Shown here: in pieces, positions 51,454 to 63,700 of the stretch
Layout of the letters: each line of letters opens with the position of its first letter
Numbering within the stretch: the stretch's first letter is position 1
DNA from: Antedon mediterranea
Lineage: Eukaryota; Echinodermata; Crinoidea; Comatulida; Antedonidae
Length of the DNA: 64,000 nucleotides
Assembly: GCF_964355755.1 (NCBI RefSeq)
Contig: NC_092676.1
Location: forward strand, 14,862,288 to 14,926,287
Reading direction: 5' to 3'
Program-made: the position numbers and the translations under genes
The notes under the pieces: model-generated
What the model was told of the DNA's origin: nothing
What the model saw: only the letters and a program-made list of their open reading frames with translations
The model's database searches: none

Positions 51454-54314
51454 CTAAATTGGTATTGCTTTGTTGTCTTGAACTTCTCCTGCACTGCCAC
51501 TCAAAGTGCATAGGGTTGCAAGCATAAACATAATCTAAGAGAAATTGAATAATAGGCATTAACTATCGTATATGTACATACGCATACAGGAACTGGTGGA
51601 ACCCTCTAAATTAGTAATACAATCTACTATTTGTTACTGTATGTAAACAGGTATGGGTCGAGTGGTTAAGATAGTGGAACCGCAATTACGTAGCCATAAC
51701 ATCGGCATGGGTTCGAGGCTCACTCACTCCATGGTTCTGGTGGTAGAACGAGTCTTCTCGGATAAGGACTATAAACCGTAGGTCCAGTGTACACATCTAG
51801 CTCGTGTGCACTTTAAAGAACCTAGTACATCTTTCGAGACGAGTAGGGGGTTACCCCGGTGTATTAGTACATCACAGCCACTGATCACCAACTGGGCCCT
51901 CTGGGAGACCAGTCTTTGACTGAAGAGGTTACCCAGTATAAATATATATTTCAATTCAGTAATGTTTGCCGACCTCGTTAGATGCTTTGCTGCTTATTCA
52001 TGTGTGTGTATGGAAAGCACAACATATTATTTTCTATAGAAACTCTTTCCTCTCCAAAGAGTCTGAATTAATTTTTCGGTGTGACTGACTTTGTTATAGT
52101 ATATTGTATAAACAGAGAATTTCACATTTCTATGGTATTATAAGCGTATCATATTTTTACGCAGATCAACGCAAAATAAAGTTAATTGTAAACTCATACC
52201 ATTATAGAACTGTAAACGAGAACTACGACGAATAATCCATTAACAAAATCTTTGATATTCATAATAAAGTCTTCCTTGCAACCCTGAAAACAAAAATAAT
52301 TTGACGTTAATTATGCCCCTGAACTGAACAATGTTTCAATTTTAATTTGTTTATGATTTTTTTTGTACCGACAAATTGGTTGTCGAATGTTGTTTAGCTT
52401 TGTAATTTTGTTTGTAAAATGCAACTGTCGATTTTTGTTGCATACTGCATAGTCGGAAAATCAGGCTCCTATAAAATTTGAAATCGAAGGTAAATCAACC
52501 ACACAGGCTTTCACCACCCGTATTTTGCAACCTTGTGAGTACAGACAGTATACACAAGTTATGAATTGATAATGTATTTGCTATTAATCAAACTTTCTAC
52601 CAATAAACAGTTTGAACCTTTAAAATGATGTCATATTGGATTCACTCTTAATTCAATTCAATTTCTTTATTGCTGCAAATGCCATCAAGGGCCAATATCC
52701 GCTTAAACATACTACATCATACAAACATAATTATACATATTTACATTTAAAATGTAAACACATAAACACAGTTTACTACTAATGTATCGGAGTTTACTAT
52801 GTGAGAGGATATGTACTACATAAATATCTCAATTTTATATTAAGCAGTTCATTTTGTGATTATTTTTTAATAGTGGTTTCATTAAAAAAATTGTCATAAA
52901 ATCTACCTGCGTATGAATGTCAGCACTGTTAGGAATGGCCGAAGGGACGCATCCTATAAAAATATCTCTACAGCAGGTATTTGGTATGGTCTGATTGTTG
53001 TCAATCCAGTCATCTTTACCATAGTATCCACAACATAGTAACTATACAATACATTAGTAAAATATAAATATATATAATTATATAGATGATTAGACGAATT
53101 ATTGCAGATCTATAGGCCTAAATGCTGTATGTACGAAAGTGATAGCCTTATCTTTGTTAGTAAGACTGTGGTATAGTTAGTCCTTTTTTTCCACAGATCT
53201 AATCTATTTTAGGTTGATACTCGTACACTACTTTGCCGTGAATCCCACGTATCCGTTAACATCTTGTTGTTACCATAGTGACTCATGCTCTCAACTGTTT
53301 CTTTGCTAAATCTATCAATAAGTTCTGATTTCCCGATCGTAAGAAGTATAAATGATGCTGTAAGAAGTAGTAGAGATACGAACATCACAGTCCAATTAAA
53401 CTGAAGATAAATGATCAGTATTAGTATTGCACATTACATACACGTCTGGATGGATGGACAGTTTATATAGTTTACAATTTGTTTTGTTCAAAACCATCCA
53501 TGAGTAAATAGGAATGGAATAATATCAATGTTAAACTACAAATTAGGACGATGATGACGACGATGATGACGATGATGATGATGATGAGACAGTACTAAAG
53601 AAAGAATCAGAAACGAATCTGATAATAATATCGATAATGGCAATTGTATTTGATTCATATTTAGGTACTTACACACATAAATAAATTTTGCTTTTTACTT
53701 AGATGAACAGAGAGTCCAAAAATGCTCAATAATAAGAAAACGCCTCCAGCAATGAACAAGCTGATGCTCATTGTAGTAAATGGACTTTTAATATTGATAT
53801 GCTTTAAGTCATCAGTTATATCACCAGCCAATATAAACACACCCAGTATAAAACAAGCCACACCACAAACCTGATGGTAAGATGAACAATTTATTTTATT
53901 CTAATTTTGTTTAAAAAACTAACTGTTACGCTTTTTACCCTGCAATTTTGGCCCGACATGATCTTGTCAGTCGTTTCCCTATTTTTCAGAATATGTTCAC
54001 TGCATGTGTACAATTCTTTTCATGACTATTTGTGTAATTTAGCAAAACATGATTATCAACCCCGCACCCCCACCACCCTCTATGTACACACGTCACAGAA
54101 ATTGATGGTGATGGCTGTAGGCCTACTGCGAGCCCGCTAGTAGGAATCTCAATCAATGTAGGCTATATCTCTAATGCATTGTACGTCCATCTATGGTTAT
54201 CGGTAAAGTTGTCATTTAAGCATGGTTATAAAAACTATAAATACTTACAACATAAACAACAGAAAGTAGCATTGCCCAACACTGTAAACAGAGGCTCTCA
54301 ATACATCCCGCCAT
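51454..54314 (-). CDS. Tetraspanin B, six exons, 245 residues
   Basis: Coding exons (minus): 54314-54249, 53870-53673, 53400-53227, 53041-52907, 52283-52200, 51534-51454, all phase 0. Visible: MAGCIESLCLQCWAMLLSVV with the next exon's VCGVACFILGVFILAGD (TM1); TM2 SISLFIAGGVFLLLSIFGL; TM3 VMFVSLLLLTASFILLTIG; large loop with LLCCGYYGKDDW, TIPNTCC, GCVP and GCKED (six cysteines); TM4 GLFVVVLVYSSIMIMFML; short tail GEVQDNKAIPI. The loop has one N-glycosylation sequon (NNQT). Donors are GTAAGT, GTAAGT, GTACGA, GTAGAT and GTATGA; GTACGA is the weakest call. A SINE sits in the last intron. Same exon plan as tetraspanins A and C, so they are paralogues. Confidence 0.9.
51651..51955 (+). mobile_element. 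tRNA-derived SINE in tetraspanin B intron 5
   Basis: The head carries Pol III box A-like GTCGAGTGGTTAAGA (about 51657) and box B-like GGGTTCGAGGC (about 51709), like tRNA-Leu or tRNA-Ser. The body reads TCTCGGATAAGGACTATAAA, then CCGTAGGTCC, CTCGTGTGCACTTTAAAGAA and GGTTACCC. The body resembles the conserved central domains described in metazoan SINEs (Nin/Meta type), from memory. A 5'-truncated second copy lies at 58525-58690. Orientation is opposite to the host gene. Confidence 0.8.
52645..52800. repeat. Possible dispersed repeat in tetraspanin B intron 4
   Basis: AATTCAATTCAATTTCTTTA, TTGCTGCAAATGCCATCAAG and ACATACTACATCATACAAAC look like the start of a retroposed repeat, but no second copy was found in the window. 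Confidence 0.3.
52907..53041 (-). CDS. Tetraspanin B exon 4: large extracellular loop
   Basis: Forty-five codons with CCGYYGKDDWIDNNQTIP, then NTCC and IGC. Acceptor TTGTATAG, donor CAG|GTAGAT. It aligns with exon 4 of A and C but is 3-5 codons shorter in the hypervariable part. Confidence 0.92.
53550..53588. repeat. (GATGAC/GATGAT)n microsatellite
   Basis: GACGATGATGACGACGATGA and GATGATGATGATGATGA in tetraspanin B intron 2. Confidence 0.9.
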
Positions 54315-54756
54315 TTATAACTATCTGGCTATTCAAAGACACTTACTATATCATATTTTGTATGTTACTACCTACGTTAATAATAGGTAACTTATAATAA
54401 TCTGTCAGACAGAGCGCAGATTATTTTCTTCTGAATAGACCTACGTCATAGTGAGGCCATTTTTTACTCTATATTTTATCAACTCTAGTATAGTATACCG
54501 TATTGCTTGGAATGTTTTGCGAAATATTATTTTGTCCTTGACAATTATTCTTTCTAAATCCATAGGTATTGTTAATACTTGAGGGGGAGGAATTTTGAAT
54601 GAATAACAGATAATGACAATTCATCGAGCGAAACGACAGAATACATATACAAATAAATAGCATGATATAAAGTGTACAGAGCTGACTTTTGAGTTTCATC
54701 TTGTGTATTCTCTTTTCAATGTTAACTTCGGATTAGAACAGGTATACCAATACAAC
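54315..54756. promoter_or_regulatory. Shared divergent upstream region of tetraspanins B and C
   Basis: The start codons of B (54314, minus) and C (54757, plus) face away from each other with 442 bp between. No canonical TATA box or CpG island was recognised. The minus ORF at 54469-54699, with a hydrophobic start, is probably chance. Whether the two genes share regulation cannot be read from sequence alone. Confidence 0.45.
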
Positions 54757-57700
54757 ATGGCTAAATGCCTACAAGTAATGTGCATGAATGTCTGTGTATC
54801 ATTTCTGAGTGTTACTTTACTAGTAAGTTATATTTTACATTTCTATTAGAAAACCTACAAACTTAGTTGTGACATACAGTAAGTCATACCATTTGTCCGT
54901 AGGTTAATATAGCTAGAGCTAAAATTGGATTAGATTATTTTAAAGAAAACCAATGGAAACAAAATATAAGTCTGTTTGAATGTACTATTTAAATAAATAT
55001 TCGCACCAATAGATTAATAACTAGTAGATAAAAATATAAATAACGCTTGACACTAACTTTTTATGTGCGTGTCACGTAAAACAATTCGCCTAGTGGAAAA
55101 GGTGCTTTATGAAGTAACTTCTAGCATACCGCCAACAAGATAAATGATATAGTCTTCTGTGCTTTTTTAGCTGGCTGGAATAACATCTTTAATATATGCT
55201 GTAGTTATCCTTGCTACTGATATTAATCCAGAGTTCCGAGAGCTTGCAATAAACCAAACATTTACGGAAGTCACATATGGATTGATTTTCTTGTTCATGG
55301 TGTTCGTTTTACTCACTGTTGTCGGTTGTTTTACACACATTAAAAAAAACAATTCCTGTATGTTCATTGTAAGTAATCATTATTTCTTTTAAAATCAATT
55401 CGTGGGACACGACTTTGAAACGTTATTATAATATAATAACTAAACTTCCAATACTCTTTTTAGGTTTTATTAATTCTGAAAATATGATTGATTTCAGTTT
55501 TTCATTTTACTTGTAATTACCTGTTCAGTAATATTATTATGCAGTATCATATTAATTACTGTTGGTAAAAAGCATATGAAAGAAGCTTACGAACTTGAAG
55601 TGAAAGATAGTATGACAAAGTACGGCAACAATGAAAAGCTAACCAACAAATGGGATCAGCTACAATCACAGGTAGGTTATCAATTACACTCATGTAAACT
55701 AATTACAAACTGTACTTGGTTACTTGGTATAGATAGGTCCTTGGGGAAGGGATCTTAATTTTTCTTTGAAAGATTCTACTGCAGTTGTTGTATAAATGAT
55801 ATTTGTTCCAATCAGAAATAATTCTATTACCATAAAATCGTTTTGCGACTTCAGTTTTTGCCTGCCAAATTTTAATGAGTTGCCTCTCATTTGAGGGTGG
55901 TGATTTGTATTGACAGTTCATATTATTTGAAAGCCTCCACCAAATCAGTTTCCTTCCTTCTAACGTGAGCAAACCGATTTTTTCGCAAACATCTCTTCTG
56001 CTTTTCATTGCATGAAAAGGTATATAGTAGCTTGCTTTATGGATTCTTATTTCCCGCATAAGGCACGGAATAAATTGTGATCCACGGTCGGTGAGAATTT
56101 GTTTAGGAATACCTAACCTACTGTAGTGAATATCGTCAGTAATTCTTCAATATTCTGAATCAATATTTCTGATGGGAATGGATAATGGGTTGCCAAATCC
56201 ATTAATACTAATATGTATCTATGATATGATGGTTCTATAGGTCCTATCAAGTCGGCGGCCATCCGTTCAAATGGAGTGTCCATAAGAGACAATTATAAAA
56301 TATCACATGATTAGCAATATCTTCGAACATCAGCCCCAATACCTTGCCAAAAAATCTTTCAGTATCCTTTCTTGGTTTTATTTAACTAACTAGTGACCCC
56401 TCAAGTAAACCTTCATTGGCCATTCTCATTAAATGAATCCTATATTCTAAAGGTACTACAAACTGGCTAATTACATCCCCAAAATTAACCTTTTTTGACG
56501 TCGATAAAGTTGATAGGTACATATATAACCTTAAATATACAGTTCAAATTAAACTAAAAAGTGGAATTTTCGAAACTTTAAATAACATTTGAACTTCTAA
56601 TTTAAAGAAAACATGAAAAATAAAGATTAATAAAATCCGACTTTAAATAAATTATTTTGTAGTTTTAATTAAGTCAATCACATAGAAAAAAACAGAAAAA
56701 AATTATGTTTTCACTTATAAATGACAAAATAAACCCATTGGTTGGTTGGTTGGCAGCCAATTTGACTATTTTTGCTTTAAATTACAGGTTTTTTTTTATG
56801 TAAATACATTTTTTTTTCGATCCAATTATTGGTCAAAGTGGAAAACTATAGTATGAGACATTAAAATGGCATATTAAAAAAAAAATAGACAAGACAAGGC
56901 AATGGTGAAATGGGTATGCAATTTTAGGAAGATGAAGCATATCCTTCTTTAAGAAACGAAACAATATTGGATAATTTTAAAATAGATGGGATGGGCATTA
57001 GTAATAAAATTATTAATGCCTTTTCAGAATGTTTAGGAGACGGATTTTTACCAAGTTTAGTTTAAAATGTACGTATTCCTTTGGTTATCCAAAGAACATA
57101 ATTTCTACAAACAGTAACATATTTGTGTGGAACTGAATCAGCTATGGTACATGAGAAATAATCATACCATAGTGAACAAGATGTCTCAGAGTCAAGAATA
57201 TCGAAAAAGTTCGTAGGTAGTCATGACCATAGTTTCTGAACATGCACAATGTCAAATCGGTTACCGCCAGATACAGTTTATCATTTTCTTTTTGGACGTT
57301 AAATATTAATCTAACGTCGATAATAAGGTGATCAGACGTGCTATGTTCTGGTAAAGGGTTGCGACTTAACAGAGATTGTGGATTTGTTAACCATGTTTCC
57401 GATGGCGTTTGCTCCATTTGATAAAAATAATGTGCGAAGTTCATAAATTTTGTTTAGGCCTACCGAACTACATGCATTTAAGTTCAGTAAAATTAAAGGC
57501 CACGTGCGGGCAAAAAATTTCTATTGATCATACATTCCAATAATTATCGATATATAGTTTCCCCTATGTTTCATAATTTTTTTAATTTTATTTGTGTTAC
57601 ACGAGCTTGTTGAAAATAAGCACCTTCTTATCAGTTATCAGATAGTTCAAATTACACAGTAAAATCATTAGGCGCAGGAGCCCCGGATAGCGTTACGAAG

Positions 57701-60700
57701 TCGTTAACTCTGTCAGCCCATGGTCAACCCAACTAATGTGTTTTTCCCAAAGACAACTTATCAATAACTAAACTTTGTCACCACCCATAAGTGTGCTGTT
57801 CATTTCCTATTGACCAATGAACACCAATGTAACTGGACCTGAGTTTCTTGCTATTCGACCTTGGGTGCAAATTATACAATTAATTGATGTTAAGGCCACT
57901 GACTACTCTTTTCTGTATAGAAACACTGAATTGACTGAATAATAAGAAAACCCTACAATAATTTCTACTACTACTTGATATGGTGTTATACAAGAACTAT
58001 ATATATTAAAAGAATTGAATGTATGGAGAATGAAAAGTTAAACGTTATAACTTATATGTAAAACATCACTTAGATGATATCTATCAGTTACATTGTTGTT
58101 CATTGGTCAAAATTAATTCTGTGTTAGATGATATCTATCAGATATATCATTTTCTAAAAATTGTTTCATTAGTTAGAATAGATCACGGAATACCAATACT
58201 GATCTGGACTCGGAAATTCAAAATGTAGCAGGCAACGTTTCACCAATGAAAACTTTCAAGACAAACAAAGTATCATAATTATCATGATATCCATTTTTAT
58301 TTAATAACGATAAATGGATATAAATATTTCGTCTTTTTTTGTTATTTTGCGATGGAAAATATATTGAGTGAACATTGGCACTGAGCTTAAATGTTTTCGT
58401 CCCCTTAATGTCCGCTTTATAGGAGTGTCCCCTCAGTAAGGATTTGCTGTTTTGCCCCTTAATAATAAATTATGATGTCCATCTTATCCTCTCAATTTTA
58501 ATGTGCTACACCCGATAATAGAATACACATCTAGCTCGTGTGTACTTTAAAGAACCTAGTACATCTTTCGAGACGAGTGGGGGGTTACCCCGGTGTATTA
58601 TCACAGCCACTGATCACTAACTGGGCCCTCTGGGAGACCAGTCTTTGACTGAAGAGGTTACCCATTATAAATATATATTTCAATTCAATAGAATAACTGT
58701 ACAGTAGGCTCCCATTTGATGCAATGTGTTACCCAATGTGCTCAATTTGATTGTGCTACCCAAATCCATGCTATCCATTTGAAATAATTTGCTATCCATT
58801 TGAAAGAATGTGCTACCCGATAATCCGTATAGAATAATGTACAGTACAATTACATATATCCATTTGATTGTGCTACCTAATGTGCTATCCATTTGAAATA
58901 ATGTGCTATCCATTTGAAAGAATGTGCTATCCATTTGAAATAATGTGCTACCCGATAATCCGTATAGAATAATGTACAGTACAGTACTATATCCATTTGA
59001 TTGTGCTACCCAATGTGCTATCCATTTGAAAGAATGTGCTCCATTTGAAAGAATGTGCTACCCGATAATCCGTATAGAATAATGTACAGTACTATATCCA
59101 TTTGATTGTGCTACCTAATGTGCTATCCATTTGAAAGAATGTGCTATCCATTTGAAAGAATGTGCTATCCATTTGAAATAGGCCTAATGTGCTATCCATT
59201 TGAAAGAATGTGCTACCCGATAATCCTTATAGAATAATGTACAGTACTATATCCATTTGACTGTGCTACCTAATGTGCTATCCATTTGAAAGAATGTGCT
59301 ACCCGATAATCCGTAGGCTATAGAATAATGTACAGTACAATTATATCCATTTGATTGTGCTACCTAATGTGCTATCCATTTGAAATAATGTGCTACCCGA
59401 TAATCCTTATAGAATAATGTACAGTACTATATCCATTTGATTGTGCTACCCAATGTGCTATCCATTTGAAATAATGTGCTATCCATTTGAAATAATGTGC
59501 TATTTGAAAGAATGTGCTACCCGATAATCCGTATAGAATAATGTACAGTACAATTACATATATCCATTTGATTGTGCTACCTAATGTGCTATCCATTTGA
59601 AATAATGTGCTATCCATTTGAAAGAATGTCCTATCCATTTGAAAGAATGTGCTACCCGATAATCCGTATAGAATAATGTACAGTACAGTACTATATCCAT
59701 TTGATTGTGCTACCCAATGTGCTATCCATTTGAAAGAATGTGCTATCCATTTGAAAGAATGTGCTACCCGATAATCCGTATAGAATAATGTACAGTACTA
59801 TATCCATTTGATTGTGCTACCTAATGTGCTATCCATTTGAAAGAATGTGCTATCCATTTGAAAGAATGTGCTACCCGATAATCCTTATAGAATAATGTAC
59901 AGTACTATATCCATTTGACTGTGCTACCTAATGTGCTATCCATTTGAAAGAATGTGCTACCCGATAATCCTTATATAATAATGTACAGTACTATATCTAT
60001 TTGATTGTGCTACCCAATGTGCTATCCATTTGAAATAATGTGCTATCCATTTGAAATAATGTGCTATCCATTTGAAAGAATGTGCTATCCATTTGAAATA
60101 GGCCTAATGTGCTATCCATTTGAAAGAATGTGCTACCCGATAATCATAGAATAATGTACAGTACTATATCCATTTGATTGTGCTACCTAATGTGCTATCC
60201 ATTTGAAATAATGTGCTATCCATTTGAAAGAATGTGCTATCCATTTGAAAGAATGTGCTACCCGATAATCCGTATAGAATGCACAGTACAGTTATATCAT
60301 AGTTATATCCATTTGATTGAGCTATCTATTGTGCTATCCGTTTGAACTAATGTGCTGTCTGTTTGAAATAACTCAGGGGTTTTTTTTTAAATATGTTTTG
60401 CTATCCATTTTAAACGTGCTAAACAAGTTACATATTTGTTGATATAAATTTGCGGTACACCACGTAGGCCTATATTAGTTCTGAAAAGAACTGTTGAGTT
60501 GCTTGACGTTTCGATTTAGGCCTACTCTAAAGTCAAAGTCTCCAAAGCTATTCCATCATGTCGTATTCGGGGAATCGCCCACAAGTGTTTTCTCAGAGAA
60601 GGGTATGTTCTGTATGGGGTTCTGTATGCTATTTTTTAATAATGTACAAAAAATGAAATGAAAAATCATATTAATTATCGGTATGTACGGAGGAAGCTCG

Positions 60701-63700
60701 AACAAGACGAAGCGCGAAACAAATAAAAGCGCAGCGCGAAACATCTGAAATGATATACAATTTCCCAAAACATGAAAACACAGAATATATTATATTAATA
60801 TAACTTTTTAATATTTCCAAAGGCTCGGACAAGGAAGAAGGGCCTTAAAAAACTGAATTGCTATATGTTAGACCACATTTCCATAACTTTTCAAAACTCA
60901 TCGAACCCTCTGCTAGTAGGCCTAATCAATATAGGAGCGTATCGCCAAATCATTAGAGAAAAAAAAACATGGCATGAAGATGTAATTAATCAAACAACGG
61001 CCAAAGAATACCAACAATTTTAATTTAGGTTTCGATTCGTAATTACTAATGTGGTGGACTAAGCCTAGTTTGAAACTATAGTGACCATTTATTTTAGAAA
61101 GAAAGATAGACAAATTTGTTTCCATCTCCATGTTATTGTTAATACCAAGGCACTTTTCATTTAATTAAAAATTCTGGCCTAGTATTCTTGCAAGGTCGTC
61201 ACAGCTCCAGTTACAAAGGTCGTCACAGCTCCAGTTACAAACGGTGATACAAAGTGTCAATCATTTGACCAGTGAACAGCCCACTGGTAGGATAGTCCTT
61301 GAAACCGTCCGTAAAACACATTAATCACTCACATCAGTCATGCCGCTAATGGTTGAAAACCTCACTTTTTGGGGTTTTCAAACGTAACGCTATCCGGGGC
61401 TCCTGCGCCTAATGCTCTATTCTTTTGTACACAAATTTTGTAAATAGAGAGGCATTTTAAAAAGCTATGAAATCTTCTTGGTTTTTATGGCAGAATTTTG
61501 CAAAATTTTGTATTTGACCATATTAAGGGAAATTCATGTTTTTCCGTCTTGATTTCTGTTACAAAGATTTGATTTATGTACAATTAACCAGATATTATAT
61601 TAAAAATTATGCCTGTACCTGAGCTTTAAGCTGTACCAAAATTGACTACAAGAACAAGTTATGCTTTCATGTTCTTTATTGAAGTTACTACTTAGGTTAC
61701 TTTCTTTATGCACAAAATGATTTGTTAAAGCTAAAATAATCGTTAATACATAAAACACTAGTGCATCATAACGAGCCTGCTTTGCTTTAATGCATCGGTC
61801 ACATTTCTGACCGTCCTGTATGGTCACACCGCCGGGGGTCTATCACAGTCAACCACTATAGGAAGTCAATACAAATGACCATGATAACAATTGTAGAGCT
61901 AGTAGCAATGGGTAATTTACAATAGCTAAGTGTGCAATAATGTAACAAACTTATATTAGAATATCCTTGCACTGAGGTCTTTGTGGAGACACCGTGGGTA
62001 CATAAGTAATATGTAGCCCAATATGACGCAATTATCCTAAACAAATATTTTTTGTTTTTATTGATTTTCATGTTTTTAAAGATGTATTGTCCCTTAAAAC
62101 ACAAAAAAATGAAGGTCAAAATATTCTAAATTTAAATTGGCCATATCAAAGTAATATTAAAGTTATTCACCTTAAGTCGAAAATTCGAGCAAAAAACAAC
62201 AATTTTACGTAATTAACAGCTAAATTAATTTGATAACATTTCGTCTGGATAAACGTCCCGAGCGAAAGTAAACAAAGATTTCAAACCATGAGTATACATT
62301 ATGCATGATGCTAATTAGGATTGTTTACAACTCGTCACGAATGAGAAGGTGTTTTCACACAGATCGCGAGGAAGTTTTATGATTATGCATACAGAGTAGC
62401 CAAATAAGCGCGTTGCATTATGAGATATGTTTTGATAGAAAACTTTGACTAGAAGTCAAAGTTATTTTTTGAACCAAAAAACGTCTGTATTTCAGTTAAA
62501 TGATTTTTTGTCGACTCATTTTTGGTGAAAATTAATCACTATTATCATACTTCAAAATGAGCCACTTTTTTTCGATTTTTTATTTTTTTTGGGTGAATTT
62601 GACAAAGGGACAATACATCTTTTACATTCGACTTCTAATCCTTATTCCCTTTCACGAAGCACTAATAAATACGAAATACAACAGTTATTCGATTGGATTT
62701 CCATCGTTAGTCTATTTTATGGCAGGCGTTGATTTGAATATGATTGACTCATAACATTCTTTGTACTCACTTTAGCAACGGTGCTGTGGCTACTCATCTT
62801 CTACTGATTGGAATAATGTAGATATACAAGGAAGACGATCCGTATTTCCCGATTCTTGCTGTTTATCAATGTTTGAATCTTGTGGACAAAGTGCAAAAAC
62901 CAGTGAAGTCTTTCAGGATGTAAGTAGCACCTTTTATGTAAATACATTAATAGCATTCCAATATAGATCCCAAAAAAAATTAAAAGAAAAGAGTTACATT
63001 ACTAAAAGTAAATGTACTATGTAAATGGGCCGAGTACGTGGCATGTAATGGTTTCGTGGTGATTAAACTTTCTATACTAATCTAACTATCTCTTACTATT
63101 ATTGCTATTATACATTTGGAATAAAAAAAAGTAGGTTAGTTTACTTTAAAAATAGGAAATTATATCAAATTGTGATTTTAAATGATTTATATATTTTAAT
63201 TAGCCATTATATTCATAGTAATGTTTATATAATTGATTTAAAATACTTAAAGATAATAACATTTTAGCAGAACATTCATTAGAAAGAGTTATATCAATAT
63301 ATATTAGTTATTCAGAAAGCACCGATATGATTGGATAATTATTAGCAAAGAATTTACCCATTTGTAGCCTAGTGGGTAGATGCAGAAAATTGTTCAGATA
63401 TATTTTTGGCTAGAATCGGGTGATTACGCCATTATAAGTAAAAAATGAAGATATTTCCTTTCTCAGAGTATCATTTTTACAAAGTAGCTTTATTTATTTC
63501 CTTTGGGTTTTCTTTGTCAGGGATGCGAAGAAGTTATATCGAGAACCGTTGACAGCGTGTTACACAACTTGTTTGTCAGCTCACTTGGTTTTTCATTTGC
63601 AATGGTAAGTTGATATGCCCCTTAGACTCATATATCATCAAACAACAGACTATATGAAAGAATTTACCCTAATGAAAAATAATACTCAATTTTTCAGATT

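Larger units (their letters stand above)
57672..61410. mobile_element. 3.7-kb inverted-repeat element in tetraspanin C intron 3
   Basis: TTAGGCGCAGGAGCCCCGGA plus TAGCGTTACG at the left (57670-57699) is matched perfectly in inverse by CGTAACGCTA plus TCCGGGGCTCCTGCGCCTAA at the right (about 61383-61412). Weaker inverted similarity continues inward (GTGCTGTTCA, ATTGAC, CACC, GTAACTGGA) to about 57835 and 61200. A TA duplication is possible. The interior holds a truncated SINE, a 1.7-kb satellite and a 24-bp duplication at 61195-61240, but no transposase that I can recognise. Confidence 0.75.

Noticed and set aside
58680-59638. Minus-strand ORFs with QMDST repeats
   Set aside because: They are the satellite units read in frame; frame and repeats break with every change in unit number.
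60556-60620. Possible first exon MSYSGNRPQVFSQRR with a GTATGT donor
   Set aside because: Only 15 codons, inside a transposon-rich intron, with no partner exon or known family.
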